A stretch of 64,000 bases of DNA from Streptomyces cyaneofuscatus (GCF_000718135.1 NZ_JOEM01000009.1:62001-126000), one strand, 5' to 3'; shown: positions 30,946-40,120, counted from the stretch's first letter. The notes: generated from the sequence alone by a model not told the origin. Translations and numbers: made by a program.

Positions 30946-32339
30946 GCGCTCGCGGCAGCGGGAGCGGTAGCCGGAGGAGCGGTCGATACGGGGCCGGGGC
31001 GCGAGGCGCTCCGGCCCCGTCGGCGTACCCGCTCCGGGGCGCGGCCCAGCAGCAGCACCGCCACGTCGTCCGTCAGCTCGCCGCCGTTCAGCTCGCGCAC
31101 CTCGGCGACCGCCGCCTCCAGCAGTTCCTCGCCCGCCAGCCCCTGCTCCAGCCGGCTGTTGACCATCGCGACCATGCCGTCCTGGCCGAGCCGCTGGCTG
31201 CTGCCCGCCCCGACGCGGCCCTCGATCAGCCCGTCCGTGTACATCATCAGGCTCCACTCCGCGCCCAGCTCCACCTGGCGGCGCGGCCACCGGGCGCGCG
31301 GCAGCAGCCCGAGCGCCGGGCCGCCGTCCTCGTACGGGAGCAGCCGCGCCGGCCGGCCGTGGCGGGCCAGTAGCGGTGCGGGGTGGCCGGCCAGGCAGAG
31401 ACCGGCGCGGCGGCCGTCGGGGGCGATGTCGACGGTGCAGAGCGTCGCGAAGATCTCCTCGCTCTGCCGCTCGTGCTCCAGCACCTGCTGGAGCGTGGAG
31501 AGCAGCTGGTCCCCGCAGAGCCCGGCCAGGGTCAGCGCCCGCCACGCGATCCGCAGCTCCACGCCGAGCGCCGCCTCGTCCGGGCCGTGCCCGCAGACGT
31601 CGCCGATCATCGCGTGGACCGTGCCGTCCGGGGTGCGCACGGTGTCGTAGAAGTCGCCGCCGAGGAGGGCGCGGCTGCGGCCCGGCCGGTAGCGGGCCGC
31701 GAAGCTCAGGTCGGAGCCCTCCAGGAGCGGGGTGGGCAGCAGGCCGCGTTCCAGGCGGGCGTTCTCCTGGGCGCGCAGCCCGGACTCGGTCAGCTGGTGC
31801 TGGGCGAGGTCGGCGCGCTTCCGCTCGACGGCGTACCGGATCGCGCGGCTCAGCACCCGGGCGTCCAGCTCGCCGCGGAAGAGGTAGTCCTGCGCCCCGA
31901 CCCGTACCGCCTCGGCCGCCAGCTCCGTGTCGTCCTGCGCGGTGAGCACGAGGACCGCGTGGAGCGGGGCGATCCGCAGTACGTGGGTGAGGACCGCCAG
32001 TTCGTCGGCGCGGCCGGGGGCGGGCTCGGGCCGGTGGTCGGGGGCTGCGGGCGCGGTGGTGGTCGCTGTGGTCGCTGTGGCGGTGGTGGTCGGTACGGGA
32101 AGCGCGAGGTCCAGCAGGATGCAGTCGACGTCGTCGGTGAGCAGCCGCCCGGCCTCGGTGAGGTTGCGGGCGGTACGGATACGGACCCGGGTGCCGGCCG
32201 CTGCCGAGAGCTCGGGTCCCGTGATGCTGCCCGCCGGGTCGTCCTCGATCACCAGGACGGTGAGGTCGGCGCCATGGGGGGTCTCGGCAGCGGGAACGCC
32301 ACGTTGCTGCGGTACGGGTACGGGTACGGGTACGGGCAT
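30918..32339 (-). CDS. Response-regulator receiver/PP2C phosphatase (SpoIIE type)
   Basis: A 473-residue protein. An N-terminal receiver domain (VLVIEDDPAG, phosphoacceptor Asp in CILLDLALP) is split by a Thr/Ala/Pro-rich insert of ~30 residues. A linker coil leads to a PP2C/SpoIIE domain with the metal motifs LLGGDFYD, DVCGHGPDEA and LTDDVAVLLL. Such proteins dephosphorylate anti-sigma-factor antagonists in partner-switching systems. No anti-sigma gene is adjacent. The first residues are five Met/Val-Pro pairs from a hexamer repeat. GGGGAGGA precedes ATG 32339. Confidence 0.85.
   Translation of the reverse strand: MPVPVPVPVPQQRGVPAAETPHGADLTVLVIEDDPAGSITGPELSAAAGTRVRIRTARNLTEAGRLLTDDVDCILLDLALPVPTTTATATTATTTAPAAPDHRPEPAPGRADELAVLTHVLRIAPLHAVLVLTAQDDTELAAEAVRVGAQDYLFRGELDARVLSRAIRYAVERKRADLAQHQLTESGLRAQENARLERGLLPTPLLEGSDLSFAARYRPGRSRALLGGDFYDTVRTPDGTVHAMIGDVCGHGPDEAALGVELRIAWRALTLAGLCGDQLLSTLQQVLEHERQSEEIFATLCTVDIAPDGRRAGLCLAGHPAPLLARHGRPARLLPYEDGGPALGLLPRARWPRRQVELGAEWSLMMYTDGLIEGRVGAGSSQRLGQDGMVAMVNSRLEQGLAGEELLEAAVAEVRELNGGELTDDVAVLLLGRAPERVRRRGRSASRPGPVSTAPPATAPAAASAQRPPLYGP
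32311..32336. repeat. Hexamer repeat GGTACG, four copies
   Basis: Four copies of GGTACG plus GG end right at the phosphatase start codon (minus strand) and encode Val-Pro repeats. Microsatellite-like expansion at a gene start can vary between strains. Confidence 0.85.
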
Positions 32340-32636
32340 CGGTTCGGGTCCTCCCCTCCCCCCGAGGGCACGGCGGTACGCCGATCGACGAACGCCAGTC
32401 GGGGACGATAGCGGTCTCCGGCGGGGGAACGGAATGGCGCGCGGGGACCAGACCCTGTCATATGCGCCGTCATAAGCCGCTTCCCGGCACGGATCCGGCG
32501 CTATGGGGCGCGCGAGGGCGGCGGAGAGGCCATGACAAACATCACCCGCGCACGCCCGTCCCCCCTTCCGTACGCGTGGCGCCGCTCACGTGCCCCGAGG
32601 GCGGTGGAAAGGCGCGCCGCTCCCCTAGAGTGACGG

Positions 32637-32712
32637 TGGGCCGTGACTGGCGCTGAGGTGGAGTACCACCGGGGAGCGGCCTGACTCCTGTCGACGCCGT
32701 GCGCCTGGGCAA
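32637..32712 (+). promoter_or_regulatory. ZTP (pfl) riboswitch upstream of folD
   Basis: The window contains the pfl/ZTP aptamer: CCGTGACTGGCG near 32641, the hairpin GGTGGAGTACCACC with the following GGGGAGCG, and the distal CGCCTGGGC at 32702-32710. It lies 26 nt before the folD ATG. ZTP/ZMP accumulates when 10-formyl-THF is short, and binding turns on one-carbon genes. A -10-like TAGAGT at 32626-32631 would start transcription close to the aptamer's first base. Confidence 0.9.
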
Positions 32713-32737
32713 CTCACCTGAGGCTCAGGAGCACCCC

Positions 32738-33652
32738 ATGTCCAGCACACATACGGCGTCCGGCACACAGGCGGCATCCAGCACACATACGGCGTCCGGC
32801 GCACAGACGGCCCGGCTGATGGACGGCACCGGCCCCGCCCGCCGCATCATCGAGAGCGCTGCCGCGACCGCCGCGGACTTCCACCGGCGTACGGGCGCGG
32901 CCCCGTGCCTGGCGACCGTCCTCGTCGGCGAGGATCCTGCGTCGGTGACGTACGTCCGGATGAAGCAGGCCCGGTGCGCGAAGGCGGGCATCGAGTCGCG
33001 GCATGTGGCGCTGCCCGCCTCGATCAGCACCGGCGGCCTGGTCGAGAAGATCACCGAGCTCTCGGAAGACCCCGGCGTGCACGGCATCCTGCTCCAGCAC
33101 CCCGTCGGCCCGCACATCGACGAACGCGCCGCCTTCGAGGCGATCGCTCCGCACAAGGACGTCGACGGGGTGACCACGCACTCCTTCGCGGCGATGAGCT
33201 TCGGCCTGCCCGGCTTCGTGTCGTGCACCCCGGGCGGGATCATGCGGCTGCTGGCGGAGTACGACGTGGAGCTCACCGGCAAGCACGCGGTCGTGGTGGG
33301 ACGCAGCCCCATCCTCGGCAAGCCCGCGGGCATGCTGCTCCTGGAACGGAACGCCACGGTCACCTACTGCCACTCCCGTACGTCCGACCTGTCCGCGATC
33401 GTGCGGCAGGCCGACGTCCTGGTCGCGGCCGTCGGACGGCCGCGCTTCATCACCGGTGAGGACATCAAGCCCGGGGCGGTGGTGATCGACGCGGGGTACA
33501 ACCCGGGCAACGTCGGCGACGTGGACTTCGCGTCCGCCGCCGAACGGGCCGGGCTGATCACCCCGGTGCCGGGCGGTGTGGGGCCCATGACCATCGCCGT
33601 GCTCCTGGCCCAGACCGTCGAGGCGGCGGTGCGCGGACGCGACACGGCCTGA
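32738..33652 (+). CDS. folD: FolD-type methylenetetrahydrofolate dehydrogenase/cyclohydrolase
   Basis: A 304-residue FolD: interconverts methylene-, methenyl- and 10-formyl-THF using NADP. Catalytic Tyr/Lys in SVTYVRMKQARCAKAGI, then HKDVDGVTTHSF, CTPGGIMRLL, the Rossmann motif VVVGRSPILGKPAGMLLL and GGVGPMTIAVLL. The N-terminus is extended by two 12-residue repeats absent from ordinary FolD. The divergence from the usual housekeeping form and the ZTP riboswitch suggest a conditional paralogue that replenishes formyl-THF. No strong ribosome binding site is visible apart from the AGGAG at 32727-32731, 6 nt before ATG 32738. Confidence 0.9.
   Translation: MSSTHTASGTQAASSTHTASGAQTARLMDGTGPARRIIESAAATAADFHRRTGAAPCLATVLVGEDPASVTYVRMKQARCAKAGIESRHVALPASISTGGLVEKITELSEDPGVHGILLQHPVGPHIDERAAFEAIAPHKDVDGVTTHSFAAMSFGLPGFVSCTPGGIMRLLAEYDVELTGKHAVVVGRSPILGKPAGMLLLERNATVTYCHSRTSDLSAIVRQADVLVAAVGRPRFITGEDIKPGAVVIDAGYNPGNVGDVDFASAAERAGLITPVPGGVGPMTIAVLLAQTVEAAVRGRDTA
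32741..32812. repeat. 36-bp tandem repeat in the folD N-terminus
   Basis: Two 36-bp units (32741-32776 and 32777-32812) differ at three positions. They encode SSTHTASGTQAA and SSTHTASGAQTA just after the start Met, ahead of the folded domain. Recent duplication by slippage is likely; effect on the enzyme is unknown. Confidence 0.9.
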
Positions 33653-33672
33653 GGTGTGCGTGGCCGGCGGGC

Positions 33673-33706
33673 GGGGAGGCGGGGGAGGAGAAGGCGGGGG
33701 AGGGGG
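33673..33706 (+). other. G-quadruplex-type motif between folD and nlpC
   Basis: Four G-runs of four or five Gs occur at 33673-33676, 33681-33685, 33696-33700 and 33702-33706, in the gap between convergent folD and the NlpC gene. Whether it folds or affects termination is unknown; the pattern is clear. Confidence 0.6.
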
Positions 33707-33712
33707 AGGCTC

Positions 33713-34819
33713 CTACCGGTCCGGGCGGACCACTCCGAGGATCTTCATCGAGCCCGCGCCCGCCAGCGTGACGTGGCGGCCGGGGCGCGGGGAGTGGACG
33801 ATCGCGCCGTCGCCGACGTACATCCCGACGTGGCTGGCGTCGGCGTGGTAGATGATCAGGTCGCCGGGGCGCATGTCCTGGATGTCGATGCGCGGGAGCA
33901 GCCGCCACTGCTCCTGCGAGGTGCGCGGGATCGGCCGGCCCGCCGCGGCCCAGGCCTTCGAGGTCAGCCCGGAGCAGTCGTACGAGCCGGGGCCCGTGGC
34001 CCCCCAGACGTACGGCTTGCCGATCTGCGCGGTCGCGAAGGCCACCGCCGCCTTGCCGGCCGCGGTCGTCGCGCCGCTGACGGCGATGTTCGGCGTGGGC
34101 CGGGTGGCGAGCCAGGCGGACTGCGCCCGGTTCGCGGCGTCCTGCTCCAGCTGGCGGAGCCGGGCCAGCTCCTTCTTCTCCAGCCGCGATTCGAGCTTCT
34201 CCGCCGCGGCTATCTGCGCGTTGATCTTCTTCTTGGCCTCGGCCTGCTTGACCCGGTTCGTCTCCAGCTTGTGCCAGTTGCTGCTGGCGTCCTGGGTATA
34301 CGTCTCCAGGTCCTCCTGGGTCCGGGTCAGCTCGGCCAGGACCGTCTTGCTCGCCTGCTGGCTGGTGCGGACCTTGTTGACGCCGTCCAGGAAGAGCTGC
34401 GGGTCGTCGCTGAGGACCAGCTGGGCACCGGGCGGCAGACCGCCGTTGCGGTACTGCTCGCGCGCCTGGGCGCCGGCGCGGTCCTTCAGCTCGGCTATCC
34501 GGGCCTGGCCGTCGACGATCGCCTTGGCCAGTTTCACGATCTCGCCGGACTGCTTCTTGGTCTGTTCCTCGGCCAGGTTGTACGCGTCCGTCGCCGCCCC
34601 GGCCTGCCGGTAGAGCGTCTCGATCTGCTCGCGGATCTTTTCGAGGTCCTTCTCGGACGACGGCGCGGCGGGCGAGGGCACGTCGGGCGCGGAGGCGGAG
34701 GCGGAAGGGGACGGCGACGAGTCCGGCGTCGGTGCGGCCATCGCCTGGACCGGAACGGTCAGCAGGCCCATCGCGCAGACCAGTGTGATGGCCGCGGCGG
34801 CGCAGTGGCGTCGGTTCAC
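33713..34819 (-). CDS. Secreted NlpC/P60 peptidoglycan endopeptidase
   Basis: A 368-residue exported protein from GTG 34819. It opens MNRRHCAAAAITLVCAM with a signal peptide ending about residue 30, then a Pro/Ser linker, a long coiled coil (to about residue 240) and a C-terminal NlpC/P60 domain. The catalytic triad is Cys282 in YDCSGL, His330 in SHVGMYV and His342 in IVHSPRPG. It cuts peptide stems of peptidoglycan. The coiled coil resembles RipA-like hydrolases in which it blocks or positions the active site. GGGGGA precedes the start with a short spacing. Confidence 0.88.
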   Translation of the reverse strand: MNRRHCAAAAITLVCAMGLLTVPVQAMAAPTPDSSPSPSASASAPDVPSPAAPSSEKDLEKIREQIETLYRQAGAATDAYNLAEEQTKKQSGEIVKLAKAIVDGQARIAELKDRAGAQAREQYRNGGLPPGAQLVLSDDPQLFLDGVNKVRTSQQASKTVLAELTRTQEDLETYTQDASSNWHKLETNRVKQAEAKKKINAQIAAAEKLESRLEKKELARLRQLEQDAANRAQSAWLATRPTPNIAVSGATTAAGKAAVAFATAQIGKPYVWGATGPGSYDCSGLTSKAWAAAGRPIPRTSQEQWRLLPRIDIQDMRPGDLIIYHADASHVGMYVGDGAIVHSPRPGRHVTLAGAGSMKILGVVRPDR

Positions 34820-35044
34820 GAGCTCCCCCAGCAAGAACGAAATCAAGACAAAAGCAACAGAAGCCGGATAGCGTGCATCTGACTTACCATCAGTAACGTT
34901 CAGGCGACGTCGCGATCGTGCCATGTCGTCCCGTAAAGCAACAGAGGCAGTCGGTGTCCGGTGCCTCGTGATCCCCACCCCCAGGACGAACGACACGCGG
35001 TCGGCGTTCCCGTCGTTCCCCGGAAGAGCATACTTTCGCCCGGT

Positions 35045-35114
35045 CGGGTGATCGTTCAGCGGTCGTCGTTCACCGGCCGTCGTTCAGCAGTCGTCGTTCA
35101 AAGGTCGTCGTTCA
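35045..35114. repeat. 14-bp tandem repeat beginning at the methyltransferase stop
   Basis: On the minus strand, five 14-bp units beginning TGAACGACG or TGAACGATC run from the stop codon of the methyltransferase gene (TGA at 35114-35112) downstream. The first unit contains the real stop, so each repeat carries another TGA in the same register after reading frames shift. No gene function is implied. Confidence 0.85.
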
Positions 35115-35897
35115 GTGGTCGTCGGGCCGCAGCGCGTCCCACGCCACCGTGACCTCGCCCTGCCGCCACCGCCGTACGCCGTCCGTCACCGGCCAGTCCG
35201 CCGACAGCGCCCGCACCGCCGCGATCCAGCGCTGCCGGGCGCCGAGCGACGCGTACGGGGAGGCCGCGGCCCACGCCCGGTCGAAGTCGCGCAGGAACGC
35301 GTGGACCGGCTCCCCCGGAACGTTGCGGTGGATCAGCGCCTTCGGCAGGCGCTCGGCGAGGTCGGAGGGGCGCTCCAGCGAGCCGAGCCGGGTCGCGAAG
35401 GTGACCGTGCGCGGCCCCTCCGGCCCCAGCGCCACCCACACATGCCGGCGCCCGATCTCGTCGCAGGTCCCCTCCACCAGGAGCCCGTCGGGGGCGAGCC
35501 GCGAGCGGAGCCGCGCCCACACCTCGGCGACCTGGTCCTCGTCGTACTGGCGCAGCACGTTCGCCGCCCGGATGAGCACGGGCCGCGCCGCCAGCGGGAT
35601 CTCGAAGCCGCCGTGGACGAAGGTGAGCCCCTCGCGCTCGTACGGCTTCGCGGCGGCGACCCGCTCCGGATCGATCTCGATGCCCGCGACGGCGGTGCGG
35701 GGCTCGGCGGTACGCAGCCGGGCCAGGAGCTCCACGGCGGTCCAGGGCGCCGCCCCGTACCCCAGATCGACGGCCACGGGGGTCTCCGCGCGGCGCAGGG
35801 CCGGGCCGTGCGCGGCGGCGATCCAGCGGTCCATGCGGCGCAGCCGGTTCGGGTTGGTGGTCCCGCGGGTGGCGGTGCCGATGGGGCGCTGGCGCAT
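35112..35897 (-). CDS. SAM-dependent methyltransferase family protein
   Basis: A 261-residue protein from ATG 35897 (MRQRPIGTATRG). SAM motif: AVDLGYGAAPWTAVELL, then VAGIEIDPERV and APDGLLVEGTCDE. The motif I is VDLGYGAAP instead of VLDIGCG, a variation found in a Streptomyces methyltransferase-like family. Substrate unknown. Its stop is embedded in the 14-bp repeats. Divergent from mshA, with a 198-nt gap upstream. Confidence 0.75.
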   Translation of the reverse strand: MRQRPIGTATRGTTNPNRLRRMDRWIAAAHGPALRRAETPVAVDLGYGAAPWTAVELLARLRTAEPRTAVAGIEIDPERVAAAKPYEREGLTFVHGGFEIPLAARPVLIRAANVLRQYDEDQVAEVWARLRSRLAPDGLLVEGTCDEIGRRHVWVALGPEGPRTVTFATRLGSLERPSDLAERLPKALIHRNVPGEPVHAFLRDFDRAWAAASPYASLGARQRWIAAVRALSADWPVTDGVRRWRQGEVTVAWDALRPDDH

Positions 35898-36095
35898 GCG
35901 GTGAGCGTATGCGACGGGGAGGGGCGGGTACCCGGGTGCCCATGGCGCGCGCGGGGCCCGGGTGGGGATGCCGCCTCCCCTCACCTCCGTAATGATTTGG
36001 CAAAGCGGAAATGAAAGGCGGGATTCCGCTGTTCTCGCCCTTCAGAGGGCCCCACGCCCCGATGCGGCATGCCCTGAGTGAGGAGGACCGACGAC

Positions 36096-37448
36096 GTGAG
36101 CCAGTACGTCTCCCGGCTCGGCTCCACCCGGACCGGCCCCCGCATCAGGTTCCCCGGCAGCTTCCCCGGCTCCTCCCGCAAGCCGCGCCGCATCGCGATG
36201 CTCTCCGTGCACACCTCGCCCCTGCACCAGCCCGGCACGGGCGACGCGGGCGGGATGAACGTCTACATCGTCGAGCTGGCCAAGCGCCTCGCCGCGATCA
36301 ACATCGAGGTCGAGATCTTCACCCGGGCCACCACCGGCTCGCTGCCCCCCGAGGTCGAGCTGGCCCCCGGCGTCCTGGTCCGGCACGTCGACGCCGGGCC
36401 GTACGAGGGGCTCGCCAAGGAGGACCTGCCCGCCCAGCTCTGCGCCTTCACACACGGCGTGATGCAGGCCTGGGCCGGCCAGCGCCCCGGCTACTACGAC
36501 CTGGTCCACTCCCACTACTGGCTCTCCGGCCAGGTCGGCTGGCTCGCCGCCCAGCGCTGGGGCGTCCCGCTCGTGCACGCCATGCACACCATGGCCAAGG
36601 TCAAGAACGCCGCGCTCGCCGAGGGCGACACCCCCGAGCCGGCCGCCCGCGTCATCGGGGAGACCCAGATCGTCCACGCCTCGGACCGGCTGATCGCCAA
36701 CACCGCCGAGGAGGCAGACGAGCTGGTCCGCTTCTACGACGCCGACCCGTCCTCCGTCGCCGTGGTCCACCCGGGCGTCAACCTGGACCGCTTCCGCCCG
36801 GCCGACGGCCGCGCCGCCGCGCGGGCCCGGCTCGGCCTGCCGCAGGACGCCCTGATCCCGCTCTTCGCGGGCCGCATCCAGCCGCTGAAGGCCCCGGACG
36901 TGCTGCTGCGCGCGGTCGCCGTGCTCCTGGACCGGGACCCGTCCCTGCGCTCCCGCATCGTGGTTCCCGTCGTCGGCGGCCCGAGCGGCAGCGGTCTCGC
37001 GAAGCCCGAGGGGCTCCAGAAGCTGGCCGCTCGCCTCGGCATCGCCGACGTCGTACGGTTCCACCCGCCGGTGGGCCAGGACCGGCTGGCGGACTGGTTC
37101 CGGGCCGCGTCCGTGCTGGTCATGCCGTCGTACAGCGAGTCCTTCGGCCTGGTCGCCATCGAGGCCCAGGCGGCCGGTACGCCGGTGGTCGCGGCGGCGG
37201 TGGGCGGGCTGCCGGTGGCGGTACGGGACGGGGTCAGCGGCTTCCTCATACCCGGCCACGACCCGGAGGCGTACGCCCGCGCGCTGGAGCGGTTCGCTCA
37301 GGCGCCGGAGCTGGTCGAGCGGATGGGGGCGGCGGCCGCGGCGCACGCGCAGTCCTTCGGCTGGGACACGGCGGCCTCCGGCACGGCCGACGTCTATACG
37401 GCGGCGCTGGCCGACCACCGCCGCCGGGCGCGTACACACCACGGCTGA
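36096..37448 (+). CDS. mshA: D-inositol-3-phosphate glycosyltransferase (mycothiol step 1)
   Basis: A 450-residue GT-B glycosyltransferase of family GT4 that joins N-acetylglucosamine to 1D-myo-inositol-3-phosphate. The motif [19 protein letters not shown] is diagnostic of MshA, and the C-terminal domain has [26 protein letters not shown] at 36081-36086 lies 9 nt before GTG 36096, which decides the start over GTG 36078. Mycothiol is the main actinobacterial thiol and links to thiol-dependent enzymes such as the DinB protein. YbjN gene follows 49 nt later, as in Mycobacterium. Confidence 0.95.
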   Translation: MSQYVSRLGSTRTGPRIRFPGSFPGSSRKPRRIAMLSVHTSPLHQPGTGDAGGMNVYIVELAKRLAAINIEVEIFTRATTGSLPPEVELAPGVLVRHVDAGPYEGLAKEDLPAQLCAFTHGVMQAWAGQRPGYYDLVHSHYWLSGQVGWLAAQRWGVPLVHAMHTMAKVKNAALAEGDTPEPAARVIGETQIVHASDRLIANTAEEADELVRFYDADPSSVAVVHPGVNLDRFRPADGRAAARARLGLPQDALIPLFAGRIQPLKAPDVLLRAVAVLLDRDPSLRSRIVVPVVGGPSGSGLAKPEGLQKLAARLGIADVVRFHPPVGQDRLADWFRAASVLVMPSYSESFGLVAIEAQAAGTPVVAAAVGGLPVAVRDGVSGFLIPGHDPEAYARALERFAQAPELVERMGAAAAAHAQSFGWDTAASGTADVYTAALADHRRRARTHHG

Positions 37449-37497
37449 GGCGCTGCCCGCGCCTGCCCCGCGCAGGGGGCTGTCGTACGCTCGCTGC

Positions 37498-38010
37498 ATG
37501 GCTGACGTACCCGATGAAACAGCAGCGGCCCAGGTCATCGAGGCGACGCTGAACGAGGCCGGGCTCGCATGGGAGAGCCCCGCCCCCGGCAACTACGTGG
37601 TGACCCTGCCCGGCACCCGCAAGCTGTCGACGACGTGTTCGCTCATCGTCGGCAAGCACTCCCTCTCCCTCAACGCCTTCGTCGTCCGCCACCCGGACGA
37701 GAACGAGGCCGAGGTCCACCGCTGGCTCCTGGAGCGCAACCTCCGTCTCTTCGGACTGAGTTACGCGATCGACTCCCTCGGTGACGTCTACCTGGCCGGC
37801 AAGCTGCCGCTCGCCGTGGTCACCCCCGAGGAGCTGGACCGGCTGCTCGGCACGGTCCTGGAGGCGGCCGACGACTCGTTCAACACCCTCCTGGAGCTGG
37901 GCTTCGCGAGCTCGATCCGCAAGGAGTACGCCTGGCGGGTCTCGCGCGGAGAGTCCACGCGCAACCTCGACGCGTTCAGCCACCTGATCAAGCGCTCGTC
38001 CGGCGACTGA
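37498..38010 (+). CDS. YbjN-domain protein
   Basis: A 170-residue protein of the YbjN family, structurally like type III secretion chaperones. Segment GNYVVTLPGTRKLSTTC, then the conserved helix-rich HRWLLERNLRLFGLSYAI. It follows mshA in Mycobacterium (Rv0487) as well. No enzymatic activity is expected; a chaperone-like or regulatory role is possible. Its last 23 nt overlap the convergent phosphotransferase gene. Confidence 0.85.
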   Translation: MADVPDETAAAQVIEATLNEAGLAWESPAPGNYVVTLPGTRKLSTTCSLIVGKHSLSLNAFVVRHPDENEAEVHRWLLERNLRLFGLSYAIDSLGDVYLAGKLPLAVVTPEELDRLLGTVLEAADDSFNTLLELGFASSIRKEYAWRVSRGESTRNLDAFSHLIKRSSGD

Positions 38011-39004
38011 CGGCGTCCAGCGCGGCGACGAGGTGGGGCGCCACCAACTGGCGTGTCTCCTCGGCCGCTTCGGGCCCGAGGCCCCGCGGCACGGTCTCGA
38101 CGAGCATGATGAGGTAGAGGTAACTCCGGTACAGGGCAAGCCGAAGGCGCACGGACTCGCTGAACTCCAGCGTCTGCCCGCTCCCTTCGGCATGCCCGGC
38201 CAGAAAATCCCCGTCCTCCTCCAGCTCCCCGAAGAGCGCGAGCGAGACGAAGTCGGCCACCGGGTCGCCCCAGAACATCCGCTCCCCGTCGATGACCCCG
38301 CCGATTGACCGGGCTCCGGGCTCCCCGGCCACCAGCAGGTTCCCCTCCCACAGGTCGAAGTGGACGAGCGCGGGCCGGGTGACGTCGTCCAGGACGGGCG
38401 CGGCGCGCGCCAGCACCGTACGGATGCGGTCGACGGGGTACGGAAGCGGTGCCCGGTACGTCTCGGCGTCGGCGAGCACGGCCTCGGTCATCGTCGTGAA
38501 CGCGGTACGCCAGGTGGCGGCGGGCGGCCCGAACGGCGCGGCGGGGTAGCCGAAGCCGCCGGGCCCGGTCACGGTGTGCAACCGGCCGACGAGGCGCCCG
38601 AGTTCGGCACGCAGCGGGGGCTCGGCGTGCGGGTCCTCCGACCGGTCCACCTCGTGCCAGGGGCGGCCGGGGCGGGCGGTCATGACGACGTACGCGCCGG
38701 TCGGGGCCGTGGGGTCCGGCTCGCTGTGGACGACGCGGGGGACGGCGGGGCCGCCCGCTCGCGCGGCCGCGGTGTAGAAGGCGACCTCGTTGACGAGGAG
38801 GTCACGCTCGTACCGCAGGCCGGCGGAGTGCGCCGGGGGCGTCTTCACCACCCAGTCGCGGCCGTCGGTGAGCGTGACGCGGGTGACGGTGTTGTACGTG
38901 CCGCCGGTGAGAGGCGTGCAGGAGGTGAGGTCGCGGTCGGCGACTCCGAGAGCGCGCAGGATGAGGGGGAGGGGGAGGGGTGCGGAGGGGGTCTGCTGGG
39001 ACAC
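37988..39004 (-). CDS. Aminoglycoside phosphotransferase-family kinase
   Basis: A 338-residue APH-type kinase from GTG 39004. Motifs: GGTYNTVTRV (nucleotide loop), WVVKTPP with Lys, and ALVHFDLWEGNLLVAG with the H-x-D-x4-N catalytic loop. The metal motif reads VIDGERMFWGDP rather than D-x-D. These kinases phosphorylate small molecules including antibiotics and sugars; substrate unknown. It is convergent with the YbjN gene; an upstream ATG at 39079 is an alternative start. Confidence 0.82.
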   Translation of the reverse strand: MSQQTPSAPLPLPLILRALGVADRDLTSCTPLTGGTYNTVTRVTLTDGRDWVVKTPPAHSAGLRYERDLLVNEVAFYTAAARAGGPAVPRVVHSEPDPTAPTGAYVVMTARPGRPWHEVDRSEDPHAEPPLRAELGRLVGRLHTVTGPGGFGYPAAPFGPPAATWRTAFTTMTEAVLADAETYRAPLPYPVDRIRTVLARAAPVLDDVTRPALVHFDLWEGNLLVAGEPGARSIGGVIDGERMFWGDPVADFVSLALFGELEEDGDFLAGHAEGSGQTLEFSESVRLRLALYRSYLYLIMLVETVPRGLGPEAAEETRQLVAPHLVAALDAVSRRTSA

Positions 39005-39244
39005 GCGGGTGACGCCCTTTCTCGCTGAGGCGGGGGCCGGGTGGTGCGGCGGTACGTCGGCACCGCACCGTGCGTTCACAGGATGATCACAGCGGAATCA
39101 CGATCTCGGGCGGAGGGCCGCCGGACCGATCATCGCTCACAGGTTCGATCGTAAAGTGTGGATCACTGCGACGGTCCGTCCCAGACGGCCGCGAAGTGCC
39201 GCACGGGGGAAGGGCGGTTGCTCCCCGAACCGGAGAGAAGAACC

Positions 39245-40063
39245 ATGCGCGCCACTGTCGTACGCCGTACCGCCCTCGCCGCCTGCGCGGTCTCCCTGAC
39301 CCTGCTGGCCACGGCCTGCGGCGGCTCGTCCGACGCCGACACAGACGCGGGCGGCGGGAAGAACGACAAGGGCGCCGCCACGAGCGGGAGCAGCTCGGCC
39401 CCGAAGACCTCGGCCAAGGCGCTGAGCACCGCCGAGCTGGAGACCGCGTCGCTGAAGCAGGGTGACGTCGAGGGCCACAAGGTCGCCGAGGCGGGCCCGG
39501 ACGACGAGGTCCCGGCGGACGGCCTGAAGGCCGACAAGGCCACCTGCCTGCCGGTCGTCCACGCCATGTACGGCGCGGCGGAGGCCGGTTCGAAGGCCAC
39601 CACCAAGCGCAAGGTGATCACCGACCCGAAGGCGGGCGCCAAGAAGTCGCTCAAGGACATGACGGACGGCGAGGCCGAGGGCGCCCTGAAGGCGGCCTTC
39701 GACCTGACGTCCACCCTCGTCGCGCTGAACGCGTACGAGGGGACGGCGGGCCCGGACGCGTTCGCCGGGCTCAAGAAGGCCGCGGTGGACTGCGCGGGCG
39801 GCTTCACCGCCACGGTCGCGGGCACGAAGCAGAAGATCGTCTCGATCACCGAGGAGAAGGTCACCGGCGGCGACGAGGCCGCGGCCTGGACGCTCATCCA
39901 GGAGGACGAGGGCGCGAAGGCCCCGTTCAAGCTGGTGGCGCTCCGCAAGGAGGGCACCGTGGCGACGTTCCTCTCCTTCAACCTGGCGGCGGGCCAGGAC
40001 GGCGGCGCGAAGTTCACCGTGCCGACCGAGGTCGTGGCGGCGCAGGCGAAGAAGCTCGGCTGA
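39245..40063 (+). CDS. Putative lipoprotein
   Basis: A 272-residue exported lipoprotein: RRTALAACAVSLTLLATACG, with lipobox LATAC and lipidated Cys about residue 24. A Ser/Asp/Gly-rich linker follows, then a ~220-residue domain without recognisable motifs (two Cys at TCLPVV and VDCAGG that could form a disulfide). GAGAGAA lies before ATG 39245. Possibly a substrate-binding or signalling lipoprotein of streptomycetes; no partner gene is adjacent. Confidence 0.8.
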   Translation: MRATVVRRTALAACAVSLTLLATACGGSSDADTDAGGGKNDKGAATSGSSSAPKTSAKALSTAELETASLKQGDVEGHKVAEAGPDDEVPADGLKADKATCLPVVHAMYGAAEAGSKATTKRKVITDPKAGAKKSLKDMTDGEAEGALKAAFDLTSTLVALNAYEGTAGPDAFAGLKKAAVDCAGGFTATVAGTKQKIVSITEEKVTGGDEAAAWTLIQEDEGAKAPFKLVALRKEGTVATFLSFNLAAGQDGGAKFTVPTEVVAAQAKKLG

Positions 40064-40120
40064 TGAACGTGCCCCTGCCCGGCGGCTCCGGCATCATCGG
40101 GGCCGTCGTCAGGCCCATCG

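Noticed and set aside
34820..35044. c-di-AMP (ydaO) riboswitch upstream of the NlpC/P60 gene
   Set aside because: Often present before cell-wall hydrolase genes in Streptomyces, but the conserved aptamer blocks are absent here; only a repeated AAAGCAACAGA was seen.
35045..35114. CRISPR-like array
   Set aside because: Fourteen-bp units are directly tandem with no spacers, so this is a simple tandem repeat.
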